In this document: positions 9,899-20,330 of the stretch, piece after piece
Layout of the letters: the number at the start of each line of letters is the position of its first letter
Position numbering within the stretch: position 1 is the stretch's first letter
Assembly: GCF_003597395.2 (NCBI RefSeq)
Contig: NC_133773.1
Span: 59,784,681 to 59,848,680 of the forward strand
Length of the DNA: 64,000 nucleotides
Direction of reading: 5' to 3'
Source of the DNA: Chelonoidis abingdonii
Lineage: Eukaryota; Chordata; Testudines; Testudinidae
Made by a program: the position numbers and the translations under genes
The notes under the pieces: generated by a model
The model's input: only the letters and a program-made list of their open reading frames with translations
Told to the model about the DNA's origin: nothing
Database searches by the model: none

Positions 9899-11424
9899 AT
9901 ATTAAGCAAGACTAGAGAAATGGTATTTTTTTCCCAGGAGCACACTATAGGGAGGAAACTAGTAAAACTCTCACAAGTGCAGTAAATGTAATAATTCCAC
10001 CTTACAGGACATTTCATGGTAGTTAATGCCTTGCATGGAGGGCCTGAGAGCCTGCATAATAGCCAAGAGGCCTTAAGCTTGTCATGATATTAAGTAACTA
10101 CCAGGAAATACCTGGTTCAATGGCAATTATTGCCATTATTTTGTCCCTAGAAACCTTTATAAGCTTATTATTGAGTTTTGATCATGCTACCTAAAAGACA
10201 TTGCCATGGAGGTATCTGTTTGATAATACCTGCTATGGTAAAAATCAGAAAGTAGCATTCTGCTTTAGGTGCTCTATCTGTTTATAATTATATTAAAATT
10301 GTTGTCAAACAGTGAACAAAAGGAACATTGCTATTTACTATTGGTATGGCAAAATACTTGTACAGGCTGCTTTGGAAAAAAATTAGGTAAGATCTCTGGC
10401 CTGGGGAGTTTACACGCATCCTCAGACAAAATCAGAAACCTGTATATGGGACAGCAGTGCAAAAGCAACAAGACATGGATGTATAATTAGTGGGATGATC
10501 AATCTTATCTTTCTGATGTATCGAATTTATATATTATGATTTGGTTTTGGTACCAAGTGCTCTTTAATAGGAAGAAGTCCTCCTGTGTTTGTAAAAAAAT
10601 TACAGAAAAGTCTGTATTAAAGTATTTTACACTCAGAAAGGAAGAGTTGATGGAAATCTGAAGAAATCAACCACATAACTAAGTTAAACTACATGTTCAA
10701 ATAGTAGTACACACTGAATGTAGACAACAACACCTAATATATATGACATGTGATTTAATACAGCAGTTATAACAACTACAGACTTTACAGCATTTTCTCC
10801 AGCAGGTCAGATTGCAAGTTTACCTATTCTTAACTAAAACTTTGCAAAACTTTGCCTGCCAGAGTGAGTAACGTTCCTTGACAGGAGAGTAAAAACTGAT
10901 TTGTTTCTTTGTCACTAATCATTATAGAAAAAGGCAAATGAATAGACTGTGTCTAAACTATTAAATTTTCAAAAAAATTTCCCAACACTGTTTAATAAAA
11001 GTTTTGTGAGCACCAACTCTGTGGTGGTTGTACATAAATTACGGACAGAAGGATCCTGCAGACAGCCCTTTAAGAGTTCAGGGACTGCTGTGCCCCCATG
11101 TTTTATGGATGTACCCAAATTGCAGAAATTAATAATTTAAGTCTTTTGAAAGCTGTGAATTTTTATAGTGGTTCAGCAGAGATATTTAATACAGATGATT
11201 CTCTAATTGTGATACATTGAGATAATTCCATGTTCAGCGAGCATGAACTCATATTTCCAGCTATGCAACAAGTGTTAACTAACATGCAACATATAGAAAA
11301 TAATGCTGGCTAACTAAAGGCTAATGCTTATTTATTTACTGGCATTTTTCTGCCTGTCTATATGCACATATGTTTTTTTAAAGGCAATAGAGGGGAATAT
11401 ATTATATACATGAATTACAGAGAA
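9899..11424. other. Intergenic, no gene seen
   Basis: AT-rich sequence with no recognisable domain or clear repeat structure. A few poly-A and poly-T stretches only. Confidence 0.6.
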
Positions 11425-11650
11425 AGTGATTTTAATGGTTGGAATAAGGATCTTGGAGAGGAGTCAGGCCCCTGGATTCTATTCTCAAGACAACAACTGA
11501 CTGTGTGTTACTTGGCCAAGTCACTTAACCTCTCTGTGTCTCCTTTTACACATTTGTAAAATGACGATAAGAATATCTTTGCATAGCACCTCAGGGATGT
11601 CGTGAAGCTTTAATGTATTCACATTTATAAGCATGATAGATGAAAGTAAG
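11425..11650 (+). repeat. MIR SINE
   Basis: The MIR core is clear: 'cctggattctattctc', then 'tacttggccaagtcacttaacctctctgtg' (in pieces), then 'tttgtaaaatgacgataaga', then 'agcacctcagggatgtcgtgaagcttta'. It is one of the better-preserved MIR copies in the window. Confidence 0.8.
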
Positions 11651-11675
11651 TACTTACAAGAAACCATTCAAATTT

Positions 11676-11990
11676 AGGGCATTTAGAGAATCCCAGTTTA
11701 AGGCATTTAGAGAATCCCAGGGGCTCTCCCGGAAACTGCAACGGGGAAAGGAGATGAACATGGGGCCACCGGGCAGCCTCACATCTGCAGCTCTTCTGGT
11801 GTAGCTGTACCGCCCGCTGCCCTGTCCTCCAGCAGGGCTGCTGTACAGGCAGAGGAGACCCTGCATGGAAGGGCTAGGGGCAGTACAGCTGTGCTGTACC
11901 ATGTTCTGCTCCTCCTGTGTCTTTCTGGTATGCCATACTACCAGCTATAAGTATTTTGCTGGTATGGCATACCGTACCACACTGCCCTAC
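11676..11990. repeat. Unclassified repeat with tandem duplication and terminal hairpin
   Basis: 'ggcatttagagaatcccag' occurs twice in tandem (about 11679 and 11702). At 11927-11975 the sequence 'tggtatgccatac..accagc' is inverted as 'gctggtatggcatacc', a hairpin. The CT-rich open frames between are not convincing as genes. The remainder to 12787 is intergenic with no gene seen. Confidence 0.4.
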
Positions 11991-12787
11991 GTGCACTGCT
12001 GGTAAAGGGCATGCAGAGCTTATTTTAAAAAAGAAAAGTAGTGGAGAATGCTCTACAATCAGAATTCCCCTTCAAGGGGACTTTCTGAACAGCTAAAGCC
12101 AAAGGATGTCCATGGCAGTAAGAGTCCATTGAACACTCTTGAAAATATTCCCAGCCACCTTCTGACCATGTAAGCTTCAGAGATTTAGAGCAGGTCCTGC
12201 ATGGGGGCAAATCCTATTGCCCAGAAGAACTGAGGATCAACTGTGCAAGGACCTCATCAAGTTGCCCACACCCTCCAATCCTTCTACAGATTTTAACCAC
12301 TAGAGAGGGCAATCCAGCTCCCCATTTATCAGTTCCTTCTGCTTGCGGTGCTTTCCTTTTACCAGACATTGCTGGATTTTCTCTCTTCAGGGCAGAGTAG
12401 AGTTCACCTATATCCTCCTAGGTCTTTCTTTGACATAGAGTACATCAAAGGTAGACCATATGAAACTTGACAGTACATCCTCTTTTACACATTTACTTAC
12501 CAGCAACAGTCTCTCTTGGTAACAAATCACTGACAGTTTTATTGCTATTTCAAAATATTAGTAAAGGAACAAACAACATATGCATAAAAATATGGGGAAA
12601 CCAATTAAAAAAAAAAAGAGAACTGTTGAAACATGAAGATATAGGCACGTTCTTGACCCTTACCAAAATCCCTTCAACTTCCTGATATGTCAAAATAAAT
12701 GGACCCAGACATTTCAGAAATTACCTCTGCTGCAGAGTGGATCACTGGGCAGAGAAGGGAGTCTCCCAAAGAAGAGCAGTTGGAAGT

Positions 12788-13528
12788 TGTCAGGGTTCCT
12801 TCCCCACTCTGAACTTTTGGGTACAGATGTGAGGACCTGCATGGACACTTCTAAGCTTAATTACTAGCTTAGATCTGGTATCGCTGCCTCCACCCCCAAG
12901 GACCCCCTTTTTCCCTGGGTTGTCTTGAGGGACTTCACCAATTCCCTGGTGAACACAGATCCAAACCCCTTGGATCTTAAAACAAGGAGAAATTAACCAT
13001 CCCCCCTCCTTTTCCCCCACCAATCCCTGGTGAGTCCAGATCCAATCCCTTTGGATCTAAAAAACAAGGAAAAATCAATCAGGTATTAAGAAAAAAGGCT
13101 TTTAATTAAAGAAAAGAAAGGTAAAAGAAAACCCTCTGGGAGAGATTAGTATATCGGCTACTCTCACAGACAAAAGATTCAAAAGACAGAGGATGTTCCC
13201 CGGGGCATAAATTTAGTTACACAAAAAACAAATACTCAAATACCCAATTTGATTTTACCTCATTTTGCATAAGACAGGCTACAAAGAAATAAACATAAAC
13301 CTATTTATTCCTTTCTAAAACTTACTACTCTGATCAGAGGCTGGTTCCTTGATCTTTTTCACTCCGGCTGAAACTGAAACTCTCGAACAAAGGAAAAACT
13401 TCCCTCCTTCCTTTTGAAACGTCTTGTTCCCCCATTGGTTCCTCTGGTCAGGTGTTAGCTAGGCTAGGTGAACTTTTAACCCTTTATAGGTAAAAGAAGC
13501 ATTAACCCTTAACCATCTGTTTATGACA
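12788..13528 (-). mobile_element. Solo LTR (copy A), minus strand, 5-bp target duplication
   Basis: The element runs from TGTCAGGGTTCC to TTTATGACA, so it has TG...CA ends (inverted TGTCA/TGACA). It is flanked by the 5-bp direct repeat GAAGT (12783-12787 and 13529-13533). Length is 741 bp. It is the reverse complement of the same family as 36315-37002 and 50192-51048, sharing the terminal block around 'ccccactctgaac', 'gtacagatgtgaggacc' and the block 'ccattggttcctctggtcag'. No internal retroviral or gypsy gene adjoins it. Single LTRs arise by recombination between the two LTRs of a provirus. The short open frame in it is shared by copy B and is non-genic. Confidence 0.9.
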
Positions 13529-13533
13529 GAAGT

Positions 13534-13855
13534 ACTTCTACACTTCTTTGGGCATCTCTGCCAGTCAGCAGTTTCTTCCTTGCCACAGCCCTCTCCCCAG
13601 GCTATTTTAAGCCTTTTAAGGCAGGAGCTGGTGACTACCCAGCTATACAGTGTAAGAAATTAGTAAATTTTAGTGTACTTAGCTGTAAATACCTTTCAAA
13701 ATACTAACAGTTATGTATTATATGTATAAAGTAGTAAGAGGACAAATTATCTGCTAGTATGAAAGGGTGAATTTGCATTGAAGTCAATCTAACTGCATTC
13801 ATTACAAGAGCAGAGAATTTAATGCATGGTGTGTCAGGCAAAGTCAACAGAGTAT

Positions 13856-13892
<37 letters not shown>

Positions 13893-14219
13893 TAGGGCAA
13901 TTTTGAACTGGGTCCTAAAGTGCATGTGGACTAGAGCTAGCTGAGTTTTTAAGGATAAGAGTAATGTGAGTGTGCTTCTTTGCACATAAGAAAGGTGGGT
14001 AACATCGTACCTAGATACTACTGAAGACCATATTTAAAAATGCAGCAGATAAATTAGAAAAATATTGGATATTCTGTAATCAGGACATCTTGGATTTGGG
14101 GAGGTAAGAGATATGTTATTGTCAAAGCTAGAGGAGAGGATTTCAGCCTATGAAGAATCAAAGCAATGACATCAGAATTTGCCTCTTCTGCAGTGTGGAC
14201 CACTGGACAAATGCACCAC
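13534..14219. other. Intergenic, with (CA)n microsatellite
   Basis: No gene is seen. A perfect (CA)n tract of about 30 bp lies at 13859-13888. A piece near 14175 ('ctgcagtgtggaccactgg') resembles 12728 ('ctgcagagtggatcactgg'), a minor unclassified repeat. Confidence 0.6.
13859..13888. repeat. (CA)n microsatellite
   Basis: Fifteen perfect CA units. Confidence 0.97.
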
Positions 14220-15905
14220 AGAATCAGTGATATACCTGAGATACATTGATGAATTTTCATCCTTTGGACAGATGACTTAAACTCCCTCATAGATTTCCAC
14301 CACAATTTCAACCACCACCACCTATCTATTAAACTTCAATTTCCTGGACACCATGATCAGCCTCAACAATGGAACCCAACAGACAACTATATACAAGAAA
14401 CCCATAGGTCACCAGACTACCTTCATAGATCCATTAACCACCCCCCACACACTAAGAAATCTCTTATCTACCACCGGGCACTCAGATACCACAGAATATG
14501 CTCCGAGGAGAAAGTCCAGGATATACACCTGAACACACTCAAAAGTACCGTCACCAAACAAGATTCCACCAGAGAAGTAGATCAGATCATGGAATGGGCC
14601 ACCCAAATACCCTGAGAGAACCCACCTCACTACAGAAATAAAAACATCTTCTAACTACATGCCCATAGTTGTCACTTATCACTCCATACTGGAACCCGTA
14701 CAGGGAAAATCACCAAATAACTATAACCCATATTAATGGGGACCCCTTAAAGAAGTCTTTGCTGTATCCCCTCTTCCACCTTTCAACCTCTCCAAGCTCA
14801 ACAACAGAAGCAAGCTCCCCACAGATCAGGACACACCAACTCAAAGCAGCACCAGACCTGCCAGAAAAACAGATGCAAAACTTGAAGACATATCTCCACT
14901 GCTACAATGATCAACACCTGGGGCAGCTCCAGGCCCCAGCACACCAAGCGCGTGCTTGGGGCAGCATGCCGTGGGGGGCGCTATGCCGGCTGCCGGGAGG
15001 GCGGCAGGCAGGCAGCCTTCAGCGATATGCTTGCGGAGGGTCCGCTGGTCCCGTGGCTTCGGTGGAGCCGCGGGACCAGCAGACTCTCCACTGGCACGCC
15101 TCTGGGAGGTCCAACGGAGCCGCAGGACCGGCGAACAGCAGAGCACCCCCCACGGCATGCAGCCGTGCTTGGGGCGGCTAAATGTCTAGAGCCGCCCCTG
15201 TCAACACCCCCCTCCCACACACAATATTCCTTTCATTCATAAGTACTACACATGCCTAACACAACATATGATGTACCTCATCCAGTGCCCTAAAAGCCCC
15301 AGTAACAACTATATGGATGAAACCAGACACTCTTGAATGAACTCACACAGGAAAATGATAAAAGACAAAAACACCATATCAACTATGGATGAATACTTTT
15401 CACAAAGGGATAACTCTGTATCTGACCTATCAGTTCACATCCTCAATGGAAACCTGTGCAACACTTTCAAAAGATGAGCTTGGCAGCTTAAATTCATAAC
15501 TTTGTTAGACACTAAAAATCATGGTCTGAATAGAGACACTGGATTTATGGCTTATTACAACAATCTATAACTCACTAACAACCCCCACCCTCAGCTACCT
15601 TCCTCCCTCTCACCCTCCCCCAACACTTCCTTTTCCTCCTGTGATTGGAGGGGTATTAACAGGCCACTGCAGCTTGAATGGTCCCTTGAAATCTGTGTTA
15701 ACTACTTATGCTAAACAATATGTTCCACCTTGTATTTAGCTGTGACACTCTGCGTACATTTCCCAGACCTGAAGAAAAGCTCTCTGTAAGTTCAAAAGCT
15801 TTGTGTCTCTCACCAACATAAGCGGGTCTAATAAAAGATATTACCTCACCCACTTTGTCTTTCTAATATTCTGGAACCAACACAGCTACAACAACACAGC
15901 ATATA
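14220..15905 (+). mobile_element. Penelope-like retroelement, 3' half, decayed
   Basis: The first part encodes Y-L-R-Y-I-D-E-F (14233-14256), a mutated form of the Penelope reverse-transcriptase YLRYIDD active-site box. A shifted frame then gives F-L-D-T-M-I-S-L-N-N-G and T-T-I-Y-K-K-P (about 14340-14403), another conserved Penelope block. After the hAT insert (14918-15200), frames near 15290-15570 give N-Y-M-D-E-T and F-M-A-Y-Y-N-N-L, consistent with the GIY-YIG endonuclease C-terminus. Several stops and frameshifts make it inactive. The 3' end has 'aataaaagatattacctcaccca' (15829-15851) and a degraded hammerhead-like motif near 15772-15803. The left boundary is approximate. Confidence 0.75.
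14918..15200. mobile_element. hAT MITE inserted in the Penelope element
   Basis: The ends are CTGGGGCAGCTCCAGG and, inverted, CAGGGGCGGCTCTAGA. It is flanked by TCAACAC (14911-14917) and TCAACACC (15201-15208), 7 of 8 bases of a hAT-length duplication. The interior is GC-rich and produces long overlapping open frames on both strands that reflect composition, not genes. Related to 1585-1976. Confidence 0.85.
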
Positions 15906-18189
15906 TAGAAACTTTAGGTGAGTCATACAGAAGTATCAAGTTAAAAAATAATAACTTGCAGAGAAATATAATTCCTGACATATTTCTTAACGGAATAACA
16001 GAAGAAAAGAATATGTGTTTTTCTAAGATATTAACCTAGCTATCAATTTAGACTTTATTACACATGATAATGGAATAGTGAAGTCATTGAGAACTAAGCA
16101 CTCGTGGATCTGCTTGAAAAATTAAAGGACTGAAAGAAATTCCCTTGAATATTTTATCCTCACTAAATTTTATTTAAGCTGGACCATAATGCATCCTACA
16201 CATGTTAAATAAGTAAGTTAAATATAGATAAAAGCGTCCCAGTCATATCTCTAATGCCACAGAGTTCAGTCACACACAGCAGTATGAATAACCACCAAAA
16301 TGATAAAAGATACATAAAGAGGTCTTATCTCAACAAGGACCTAAGAAAGATTTTCATAATATACTTTACTTTATTTATAATTGCATTAGAATGTCCATGT
16401 ATTCTTTAAGAGACTCTCGTATTGTTTAAATGCAAGCATTCAATAACAAAGAACACCTAATTTTTGAAAGATCAAAGTGAATGTTTCAGTTGTGAGCCTT
16501 AAAAGTAATATTAATGGAATAGTTTTGAGTATACTGCTGTACATACATGAAAATGCTATTTTAACAAAGACAGCTAAGAGGTGCAAGAGAATACAGAAAT
16601 AAAAGAAACAGATTAACTGGTTTCGGATGACCTTCTAACAACTTTAAAATTCAGGAAACCTTAAAGCTGCCATAAATTGATCAAAATATGCTTTAAAAGT
16701 AACAATTTGACAAATGCAACACCTGGGGCATGATTTACTAAGTACCAAGCAACATTAAAAACACCTGCTTCTCTTCAAAATGTCTAATGTAAACAAGAAA
16801 TGTTTTTATTCATTTGACTGTCTCAGTATGTGCAGCAATAGGCTGCTCTCATTTGTTGAATATCCTTCTCATCCATAAAAATATGGAATAAATTCAACAC
16901 AACTTAAATTAGAAAATACTATTTACTGATTTGAAATTAATAAGCAGAGCAGGTCCCCACACATATATGGAGATCAGGGCAGGACTGGCCTGGACTGAGG
17001 CAATCTGCACCCTAAACACACCTTACAAGTCCTATCATTACTATATTCATGTAACTCCACACCATACTTGGAATAGTGGCAGTGGGGGAGACCCTCAGCT
17101 CCTAGAGCCAGGAGCAGCAGTGGAGGGAGACACTTTTTTCTCTCCAGGAGTGGTACAGGGATCCTCTCTCCCTCTCAACAGGCCGCAGCAGGGCTCCATA
17201 GTATTTGCCTCAGAAGTTAGAGTATATCTATTTGTGTGGTGGTGGGTTGAGTCCTCTGCACTGTTCTCCTCTGTCACATCATGAGTTCTCTAGTGGAGCT
17301 TTCCTGAGAGGTGGGATTTGGGGTTCTAATACCCCATTGAGATACATGGAGGAATTCACAAATCTTAAAGCTACTGTTTCAGACTGCACACTTTTAAGAA
17401 ATATGTTGCTTTTTCAAGGTTGTTTTTTGACAACCTTAAGTATTAGAAACTTTTTAAAATGAAATCTTAGCTTGTTATGTAGTCACATGACTCCAGGAAC
17501 TGGGGCTTTAGGTACTGGTTTATAACATAAATACAGACCTGATACTAAAATTAGTAACCTAGGTAAGGAAATGTTTAAAAAATATTAATATTTTATCCCC
17601 TCCTCAATGACAATATTTATTTCAAAACAGTAAAGAAACCAAGTAACCTGAAGCTAACTGGGCTGGTGACCTAAAACACAAAGGCCAAATTTTAAGCTCA
17701 ATTACACTAGTAAAAACCCCCAGAATAATTCCATTGAGGTCAATGTTGTCACAATATTGTAACTCAGACATAAATATTTAAGACAAATAAGTTCTGAGCA
17801 ATAATATACTTTTTATCTAGATAGAGAGCTTGATTCTGATTTCACTTATACCATAGAAATACCATTAACTTACATAGATGTGAGAGCAGAATCTGGCCTC
17901 ATGTCCTTGTGACTTGAGAGGATGTTTTACCACAAGAAGGTAATGTATTTTCAACTATGTAATTTAATTTTCCTCCCGGACATACAGTAGGTGCATCAGC
18001 AAAACAAAGGAACAAAGCAAGTGGGAGAGTGAAGAGATCCTCAGTTCTGTCCTTGATTTTCCCTGCTTTTGCCAGGTTTGAGTGGCAGGGCTTGTCCTCA
18101 CTGAAGTTAACTAGCTCTTACCTGGGAGCTGCTCTAACCTCCCTCCCATCCACACACACAACTTTAATTCCCCTGTGATGGTGCTTTAC
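15906..18189. other. Intergenic, no gene seen
   Basis: AT-rich sequence. Only short frames are present, none with a domain I recognise. A short fragment at 17690-17750 ('attccattgaggtcaatg') belongs to a frequent degenerate amniote repeat. Confidence 0.6.
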
Positions 18190-18783
18190 ACACTAGCTGG
18201 CTAACCCCTACCAAATTCACAGTCAATTTTGGTCAATTTTATGGTAACAGGATTTTTAAAATTGTAATTTTATTTCAGCTATTTAAATCTGAAATTTCAG
18301 GGCATTGTAATTGTAGGGGCACTGACCCAAAATGGAGTTGTAGGGTGAGTTGTGGTACTGCTACCCTTACTTCTGCACTGCTGCTGATGTGATGGTGCCT
18401 TTAGAGCTAGGCAGCTAGAGAGCAGTGGCTGCTGGCCAGCCAGCTGCTGCCAACAGCAGCACAGAACTAAGGATGGCATAGTATGGTATTGCCACCCTTA
18501 CTTCTGCATTGCTGTTGGCAGAGCACCACCTTCAGAGGTAGGCACTTGGCCAATAGCTGCTGCTCTCCAGCCACCCAGCTCTGAAGGCAGCACAGAAGTA
18601 AGGTAGGCAATAGCATGACCCCTTAAAATAATCTTGCAACCCACCTGCAACTGCCTTTTGGGTCAGCCCCCCCCAGTTGGAGAAACATTGTGAAATCTGT
18701 ATAGTGTAAGGTAAAAACACACAAAAGACCAGAATTCATGATCCCTGAGACGTTTTTTATGGCCGTGAATTTGGTAGGGCCCT
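18190..18783. mobile_element. TIR DNA element, 'GGGCCCTACCAAATTC' family (copy 1)
   Basis: The left end 'cccctaccaaattcacagtc' and the right end 'gaatttggtagggccctag' are inverted. The interior carries two inverted or tandem modules of 'attgccacccttacttctgc' (18364-18383 approximate, 18488-18510) and its reverse 'gcagaagtaagg'. A diverged second copy is at 35601-36060. Non-coding. Confidence 0.65.
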
Positions 18784-18879
18784 AGGTACAAGCTACTGCC
18801 TGACTGCAGCTTACAATGGGGTTGATAACAGGCAGCTCCTGCTTAAAGCCAGCTGGGTTCATTAGTGCGAGAGTTGGTG

Positions 18880-20330
18880 TTTGTCTAGGACCCGGGAGAA
18901 GCCCTTGCCTACCTCACACGCTGCATTGCCATTAACGCGGACTGGCCGGGTTGTAGTCGCAGCTCTTTCCTCCCGTTAGAATCTCAGCGTCCGGCTATAG
19001 AAGTCGCCGGCATAGAAAGGCGTAGGGGGGAGGGAAACTAGGGGGCCGGGCGTTTGCTTTTGCACAAGGCATTCCGCTAACAGTCTTCCCCAGCTGCTGC
19101 TCCTAGCTACTGGAGCTGTGCAGGGCCGGACCGCTGACTCGGGGGCTGTCTGCTCCCAGAGGAGCCTGGATTTGTGCCTCTCCCCTGCGCCTTGTAGGCG
19201 AGTGACAGCCGCGTGAGACATCCTCCTGCCTGCAATCCGCCCATGTGATCCGAGCCCCGCGGGCTCCCGGCGCGCTGGGGGGGGGGGCAATTGAAGCTGG
19301 GCATTCCGGATTGGAAGGCGCTGGGAGCGGGCGGGAGAGAGATGCCTTCCCCACCCCGACCTCCTCCGCAGAGAATGGCATGATTGGGGACATCATGGCT
19401 AGCAGCATCCTCTTTATTGTGTGAGGCTGCGTGGCCACAGCGAGGAGCTAGCAGCCCCCGCCAGCAACTCCTCAGCCTCCCGAAGTTTGTGCCCTGTGTC
19501 CTAGCTGCTGCTGCGTCCGGCCGCGAGGTGCTGAGTTAGGCTTTCCTTAGGCAGGCAGCAGGGATGCGTTTGTGAGTGGGTGCATGTGTGTCTTAAGAGG
19601 GGGGCAAAGATCATCACACTGCAGGTCAGTTAGTCCCAAGGGCAACGTTGGCGCTTAGGGGTGTAAATACTGAGCAGGGTAGGTACGGCTTTCTCGCCAG
19701 ATCCTTCCAGGCGGGGTGGCTCGGCGTGATGCTAAATTAGGTGTGCGCTGTATCTGCACGCCCTGAGCCAGGCTTAGTGGCAGGGTTCTGGGGACTCGGT
19801 CCTGGGCGGGTCTGAGGCAAAAGCAGGGGGACTAGCTGTTGGAAGGGGGGGGGTGCAATAAATGGCCAGCAACAGGAGCATTGAGCTGGAGCACTTTGAG
19901 GAGCGGGACAAAAGGCAGCAGCGCTCGGGGGCCCGCAGAGCGGGGACCGGCTCGAGTTGCAGCAGCAGCTCCGGGCCCAAGGGAAACGGGCTCATCCCAA
20001 GCCCCGCGCACAGCGCCCACTGCAGCTTCTACCGCACGCGGACGCTGCAGGCCCTCAGCTCGGAGAAGAAAGCAAAGAAAGCCCGGTTCTACCGCAATGG
20101 GGACAGGTACTTCAAGGGCTTGGTGTTTGCAGTTTCCAGCGACCGCTTTCGCTCCTTCGATGCTCTCCTGATCGAGCTCACCAGGTCGCTGTCGGACAAT
20201 GTGAACCTGCCCCAGGGGGTCCGCACCATCTACACCATTGATGGCAGCAGGAAACTCACCAGCTTGGAGGAGCTAGTGGAAGGTAAGAGAGACACCTGCA
20301 GCTGCTGAGGAGTAAAATCCAGGCTGCACA
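18880..20330 (+). promoter_or_regulatory. DCLK2: CpG-rich promoter / 5' UTR region of DCLK2
   Basis: This is the most GC- and CpG-rich stretch of the window and surrounds coding exon 1. Sp1-type GC boxes are visible: CCGCCC at 19237-19242, GCGGGCGGG at 19327-19335, GGGCGGG at 19804-19810. No TATA box stands out, typical of CpG-island promoters. A short upstream frame lies at 19395-19424 (ATG..TGA, 9 residues); whether it is transcribed depends on the unknown start site. Minus-strand open frames here follow from GC content. Confidence 0.7.
19862..20282 (+). CDS. DCLK2: DCLK2 coding exon 1: N-terminus and start of first doublecortin domain
   Basis: Doublecortin-like kinase 2 binds and stabilises microtubules through two doublecortin domains and carries a C-terminal CaMK-like Ser/Thr kinase; it acts in the neuronal cytoskeleton. 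This exon gives residues 1-140 plus one base of codon 141. It begins [18 protein letters not shown], has a Ser/Gly-rich stretch (about 21-45), the block [17 protein letters not shown], then the first doublecortin domain from about residue 71 ([37 protein letters not shown]). The start is fixed by an in-frame TAA directly before the ATG and by agreement with DCLK2; base -3 is T and +4 is G. The N-terminus, GLIPSPAHS and KGLVFAVSS fit DCLK2 better than DCLK1 (GLPSPTHS, KGIVYAIS) or DCX. The exon ends GAAG|GTAAGA, a strong splice donor. Confidence 0.95.

Noticed and set aside
12790..13023. Open frame shared in part with 36791-37000 (DTRSKLVIKLRS... block)
   Set aside because: The shared protein-like block is just the LTR terminal sequence in copies A and B; it is not conserved as a gene and copy C breaks it.
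12720..14200. Provirus between 12720 and 14200 because of similar words near 12728 and 14175
   Set aside because: The shared words are about 40 bp and lie outside the LTR and its target duplication; they look like a minor unrelated repeat.
14669..15242. Long overlapping frames (170 and 111 codons) as genes
   Set aside because: They cross from Penelope sequence into a GC-rich hAT MITE; the boundary coincides with the insertion.
19103..19438. 111-codon minus-strand frame (and overlapping frames) in the CpG-rich region
   Set aside because: GC-rich sequence lacks stops by composition; several overlapping frames on both strands are equally long and none has a domain.
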